From NCBI GenBank assembly GCA_900769975.1, contig CAAGIR010000029.1, forward strand, positions 1 to 25,190: DNA of 25,190 nt, read 5' to 3'. This document shows, in pieces, positions 22,425-25,190 of this stretch. Position numbers and translations under genes: made by a program. Below the pieces are notes generated by a model that was given only the letters and a program-made list of their open reading frames with translations, was not told the origin of the DNA and searched no databases. Source of the DNA: Spirochaetia bacterium. Lineage in GTDB: Bacteria; Spirochaetota; Spirochaetia; Treponematales; Treponemataceae. The number at the start of each line of letters is the position of its first letter. Position 1 is the stretch's first letter.

Positions 22425-23450
22425 TTAATTTGCCTTTTTTGAAAAATCTATTCCGTCGGTTTGTGCTGAAGATGGTATTTCAAATGTTCCGCTGGAATAA
22501 CCTGCTACAGACATTGGTGTTACTGACAGCCAGTGGATTTCTTTTATGTCGTATTTTTTTGTTTCTTCGGTGTTGTCTGTTTCGTTATTTTCTGTGTTGT
22601 CTGAGTTGTCGGTGTTGTCCGAATTTTCTGAGTTATCCGAATTATCTTGATTGCCAGTGTTACCCGGTTCTTCTGCGGAACTGCCTCCTGCTTCTCTTTG
22701 CAAGTTAAATTGTGTCTGTGACGTTCCTGCCATTTTTGCTGTATTTGTTTTTTGATCTACATAAATTGTTTCCTGCGGTACAATTCCTACAATTGTAACT
22801 GGCGTATCCAAAAAATCGGCTGGAAAAACTCCTCGTAACTGAATAGATGTGCCTTCTTCTATTGATTCGATTGGAAATACTTGTGTTTTGCTGTCTGTTT
22901 TTGCAATGAGCATTGGTTTGAAGTTGGTTTCAAAATCTGTAATGTCTGGATTTGTAATTGTCCCTACGATTTTTAATATATAAAGTTTTGGATCATACGA
23001 AAATTTTGCTTTGGAACTGCCTGATGAAATATTGTATGCTAGTGTTGTTTCTTCTGAATATCCGTCTTGTGCTGTAATTTCTTCTGACCATTTTGAACTG
23101 ATATATTCTCCGTAATCTGTATATCTAACTCTGTATCTGTAAGTGCGATTTTTTGTTATATATTCATCGTAAAAGATGTAAACTGAGCCTTCTGTTGTTA
23201 TATATTTTGGATAAATAACTCCGATGATTTCTTCTTCTTGTTCTTTATTATCTGTTACGTCCTGTCTGTAAATATTTATATAACTTACTGTATTTGTTTT
23301 TTTAGGAACAGAAATAGTGATTGAGTTTCCTTTAAATGCTACTGTTGGTGCGACTGACAAAGATGTGGGTTCATAAGAAATATTGCACCCTGCAAAAAAG
23401 ATGATTGATATAACTGACAGCATTAAAATGTTCAAAAGTGTTTTTTTCAT
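22425..23450 (-). CDS. Lipoprotein with fibronectin-like domain and Asn/Asp/Ser-rich linker
   Basis: A 341-residue lipoprotein. The signal peptide MKKTLLNILMLSVISIIFFAGC ends in lipobox FAGC, so Cys22 would be lipid-modified. AGAGGA supports the ATG at 23450 rather than one 27 bp upstream. Residues 31-128 resemble a fibronectin type III fold (APTVAFKGNSITISVP..., NRTYRYRVRYTDYG, SSKWSEEITAQ). A second beta-rich region covers about 135-250. Residues 262-297 are low-complexity repeats of Asn, Asp, Ser, Thr and Glu, followed by a final segment to 341. I do not recognise a named family; surface exposure is likely. It stands 123 bp beyond the DUF763 stop. Confidence 0.78.
   Translation of the reverse strand: MKKTLLNILMLSVISIIFFAGCNISYEPTSLSVAPTVAFKGNSITISVPKKTNTVSYINIYRQDVTDNKEQEEEIIGVIYPKYITTEGSVYIFYDEYITKNRTYRYRVRYTDYGEYISSKWSEEITAQDGYSEETTLAYNISSGSSKAKFSYDPKLYILKIVGTITNPDITDFETNFKPMLIAKTDSKTQVFPIESIEEGTSIQLRGVFPADFLDTPVTIVGIVPQETIYVDQKTNTAKMAGTSQTQFNLQREAGGSSAEEPGNTGNQDNSDNSENSDNTDNSDNTENNETDNTEETKKYDIKEIHWLSVTPMSVAGYSSGTFEIPSSAQTDGIDFSKKAN
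22560..22667 (-). repeat. In-gene low-complexity repeat encoding Asn/Asp/Ser/Thr linker
   Basis: Degenerate tandem units of 9-12 bp (coding-strand GAC/GAT-AAC/AAT-TCx/ACx) give runs such as NSDNSENSDNTDNSDN. Units differ at third positions, so the array is not a fresh slippage product, but it could still vary in length between strains. Confidence 0.6.
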
Positions 23451-23573
23451 AAAAAATCCTCTATTATGTATCGGCAATTTTTGCGTTTTTCTTTAGAAAA
23501 AAATGTCTTTGCCCTTCGCCTTTTCCTTTGTCTCGGTAATTTATTTTATCTGTTTTTATAATTTTTGTGGATT

Positions 23574-24956
23574 TTAGACGCTGCGTCCGTCCCAATTTTT
23601 ACTGTTTTGACGTTCGTAGCGGATGGCTGCATCAAAATCTGCCTGTGGTGAACAATTTTGTTCTATTATCAGGGCTGTGTTATGGAGGCGTTTGATGCAG
23701 TCTGATTTTTCCTTGTAGCCGAGTTTTGATTTTTCTATGCTTTCATGTAAAATTCTGATGGACTCATCGTATATTTTTAATGGCACTGGAAAAGGATGGC
23801 CGTCTTTTCCGCCATGTGCGAAACTAAATCTTGCTGGATCTGTGAAGCGGCTTGGCGTTCCGTAAATTACTTCGCTTACAAGTGTGAGTGACTGTAATGT
23901 TCTGGGGCCTAGTCCTGGTGTGAGCATTAACTGTTCAAAACTTTGCGGCTGACTTTCGTAGGCGGTGGCGAGTACTGCTCCCAGACGTTTTAAATCTACG
24001 TCTTGTGCCAATACTTCGTGGTGCGCTGGTAATTCTATACTGCGTCCTGTTGCTTCAATTTGAACTTTTTGCAGGGTTTGGTTCTGTTCTTCCAGTTCTG
24101 GAAATAATTCGCCTTGTTGTGGTTCTTTGTGCAGGGAGGCGTTGCGGAGGGAACGTCCGCATGAGGGGGTGGCGGAAGACCGTAGGGCTGGAGCCAGGGG
24201 GAACAAAGCTTGCTTTGTGCCCCCTCCTTGTATCAAAAGAATTTGGGAAGCGGGTTTTGCTATTTGGGAAATTTCTTTTATGATTTTGTCGGGGTTTTCT
24301 TTTGTGATTTCGAGTATGCTTTTTCTGGTGGGCCTGGCGTTTGTATGTGTTAAGTTTAAGATTTTGCCCTGATTTTCGCCTACGACTGCGGTGTGCGGAT
24401 TTTCGACGAAACTTTTGAGGTTTGAGGAGCACCAATGGTAACGGCGTGCTTTTTTGCAGGTGGTATTCATTCCCTGTTGTACTACGGCCCAGTTTCCTGT
24501 TTTTGAAAGGATAAAGTTGTGCTGGTAAAGCTGAAAGCCGTCTTGGATGGCATTGTTGTCTATTTTGGCGGTCAATTTGCTGTTTTGAATGAATTCATCG
24601 CCGTTTAGGCCTGTTTTTTGGGCAATTTCCTGTAATTCGGCTGGTGTTTGGCGGGAATATTTTCCTCGTCCGCCGCAAATGTATATGCCCAGGTCGTTTG
24701 CACGTGGGTTTAGTCCTCTTTTGAGGGCGTACATTACTGATGTTGTGATGCCTGAACTGTGCCAGTCCATTCCCATGACTGCGCCGAGGCTCTGGAACCA
24801 AAGGGGATCGCTGAGCCGCACCAAAACTTCGTCGGTTCCAAAATTTTGGATGAGTGATTCTGTAATTAATGTGCCCATTACCATCATTCTGTCGGCGAGC
24901 CAGCGCGGAACTGTACCTCCATGCAACGGTAAATCTGCGTGTCCTGCGTTTTTCAT
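23574..24956 (-). CDS. DUF763 family protein with an in-frame repeat insertion
   Basis: A 460-residue protein that matches the DUF763 family along its whole length: AGHADLPLHGGTVPRWL (4-20), LSDPLWFQSLGAVMGMDWHSSGITTSV (48-74), GGRGKYSRQTP (95-105), KIDNNAIQDGFQLYQHNF (131-148), GNWAVVQQGMN (154-164), ARRYHW (170-175), and DPARFSFAHGGKDGHPFPV (373-391). A helix-hairpin-helix-like TPGLGPRTLQSLTLVSEVIYG lies at 346-366, so nucleic-acid binding is plausible. Function is not established. Residues about 244-276 (GGGTKQALFPLAPALRSS... to ...RNASLH) look foreign and correspond to a GC-rich element; the family motifs on both sides stay in frame. The ATG at 24956 has no SD sequence. Confidence 0.85.
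   Translation of the reverse strand: MKNAGHADLPLHGGTVPRWLADRMMVMGTLITESLIQNFGTDEVLVRLSDPLWFQSLGAVMGMDWHSSGITTSVMYALKRGLNPRANDLGIYICGGRGKYSRQTPAELQEIAQKTGLNGDEFIQNSKLTAKIDNNAIQDGFQLYQHNFILSKTGNWAVVQQGMNTTCKKARRYHWCSSNLKSFVENPHTAVVGENQGKILNLTHTNARPTRKSILEITKENPDKIIKEISQIAKPASQILLIQGGGTKQALFPLAPALRSSATPSCGRSLRNASLHKEPQQGELFPELEEQNQTLQKVQIEATGRSIELPAHHEVLAQDVDLKRLGAVLATAYESQPQSFEQLMLTPGLGPRTLQSLTLVSEVIYGTPSRFTDPARFSFAHGGKDGHPFPVPLKIYDESIRILHESIEKSKLGYKEKSDCIKRLHNTALIIEQNCSPQADFDAAIRYERQNSKNWDGRSV
24129..24227 (+). repeat. GC-rich mosaic hairpin element, copy 5, inside the DUF763 gene
   Basis: About 99 bp (33 codons). Its left edge is the octamer GTGCAGGG (24129-24136), as in copies 3 and 4, followed by CGTTGCGG (24140-24147), shared with copy 2 (8872-8879). 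A GGC-TGGA-GCC hairpin is at 24186-24195. A long stem is at 24197-24224: GGGGG, one mismatch, ACAAAG, loop CTTG, CTTTGT, mismatch, CCCCC. Base composition is far more GC-rich than the flanking coding sequence. Borders are estimates. Confidence 0.6.
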
Positions 24957-24999
24957 CTTGTTGTGAAATTATTATACCACAAAGATGAAAAATGTTGAA
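24951..24999 (-). promoter_or_regulatory. Promoter and imperfect inverted repeat at the DUF763 start
   Basis: On the minus strand TTCAAC (24999-24994), a 17-bp spacer, and TATAAT (24976-24971), 14 bp before the ATG. The -10 box lies between imperfect inverted arms: TTTCATCTTGTTGTG (24951-24965) and CACAAAGATGAAA (24978-24990). The first arm includes the start codon. Confidence 0.5.
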
Positions 25000-25190
25000 T
25001 AGTGGTGTAATCGCGGGAAGTTCGTGTGTGGGTCGTGCATGGTTGTACGTGGGTCGTGCGTGTGTGATGGAGGGCAGGGCAAACGCATTATAGATTCTGC
25101 AAAGCGTAAAGCAGACATTTTTCGTTTTTTAAACAGAGTGTCTGTTTGTTGCCTATTGTAAGATTCTTCTTTTTTGTTGTGACAGGCAAA
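25000..25190. other. Window-edge intergenic region with short repeats
   Basis: It contains two copies of GTGGGTCGTGC (25026-25036 and 25049-25059, approximate) in a GT-rich stretch. Further on, arms CAGACA and TGTCTG (about 25111-25145) may form a weak hairpin. A minus-strand frame is open from the window edge to 24972 (73 codons), but its composition follows the GT repeats and I do not accept it as a gene. Confidence 0.3.

Noticed and set aside
1456..24227. Insertion sequence or CRISPR array as source of the GC-rich patches
   Set aside because: No transposase, no terminal inverted repeats, no target duplications that I can see, and no regular spacer-repeat order.
24055..24435. 126-codon minus-strand frame, rich in Arg and Lys
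   Set aside because: It lies wholly within the DUF763 gene in another frame on the same strand; its basic composition is a frame artefact, partly from the GC-rich element.
24972..25190. Minus-strand frame open to the window edge
   Set aside because: Composition is dictated by GT-rich direct repeats, and it overlaps the DUF763 promoter; without upstream sequence it cannot be supported.
1..25190. tRNA or rRNA genes
   Set aside because: No cloverleaf-like sequence with a TTCGAAT-type T-loop or rRNA signature was noticed; a tRNAscan run would settle it.

Overview
The window is chromosomal DNA of a low-GC bacterium, most likely a Treponema or a close spirochaete. Indicators are the archaeal/eukaryotic-type phenylalanyl-tRNA synthetase alpha subunit, strong A/T codon bias, TTG start codons backed by Shine-Dalgarno (SD) sequences, many small Sec-exported proteins of no known family, and GC-rich mosaic repeats set into an AT-rich background. 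I saw no rRNA, tRNA, CRISPR array, transposase or phage gene.

Layout. 1-382: 3' end of an unrecognised gene. 669-13439: almost entirely minus-strand operons. In order of position these are a TIGR02757/DUF2400 protein; a DUF1846 protein followed by an aromatic-amino-acid/histidine ammonia-lyase homologue; a biotin ECF transporter (bioY-bioM-bioN) whose promoter lies inside a BirA-type operator; a TrpXYZ-like ABC importer (binding protein, permease, ATPase) with a perfect palindrome over its promoter; a secreted orphan protein; and a small protein with proA and proB. 13733-17720: a plus-strand cluster with overlapping gene ends (large orphan protein, GAF-GGDEF diguanylate cyclase, rhomboid protease, secreted protein). 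Then a small secreted protein, pheS, and a frameshifted remnant of an exported protein. 20520-24956: minus strand again, with rlmL-like methyltransferase plus TetR regulator, a lipoprotein with an Asn/Asp/Ser-rich linker, and a DUF763 protein.

The most interesting signal is a family of about 100-180 bp GC-rich elements at about 1456, 8806, 10721, 20335 and 24129. Three share the edge octamer GTGCAGGG, and several are built from short hairpins closing on GNA triloops. The four intergenic copies each lie just downstream of a stop codon. The fifth lies in frame inside the DUF763 gene and adds about 33 residues, reminiscent of Rickettsia palindromic elements. A second theme is that several strong promoters have the -10 box only 7-9 bp from the ATG with no Shine-Dalgarno sequence, which suggests leaderless mRNAs. 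Other points are a lyase with mixed HAL and PAL/TAL selectivity residues, a Phe-containing short ORF overlapping pheS, and an A7 tract that breaks a signal peptide.
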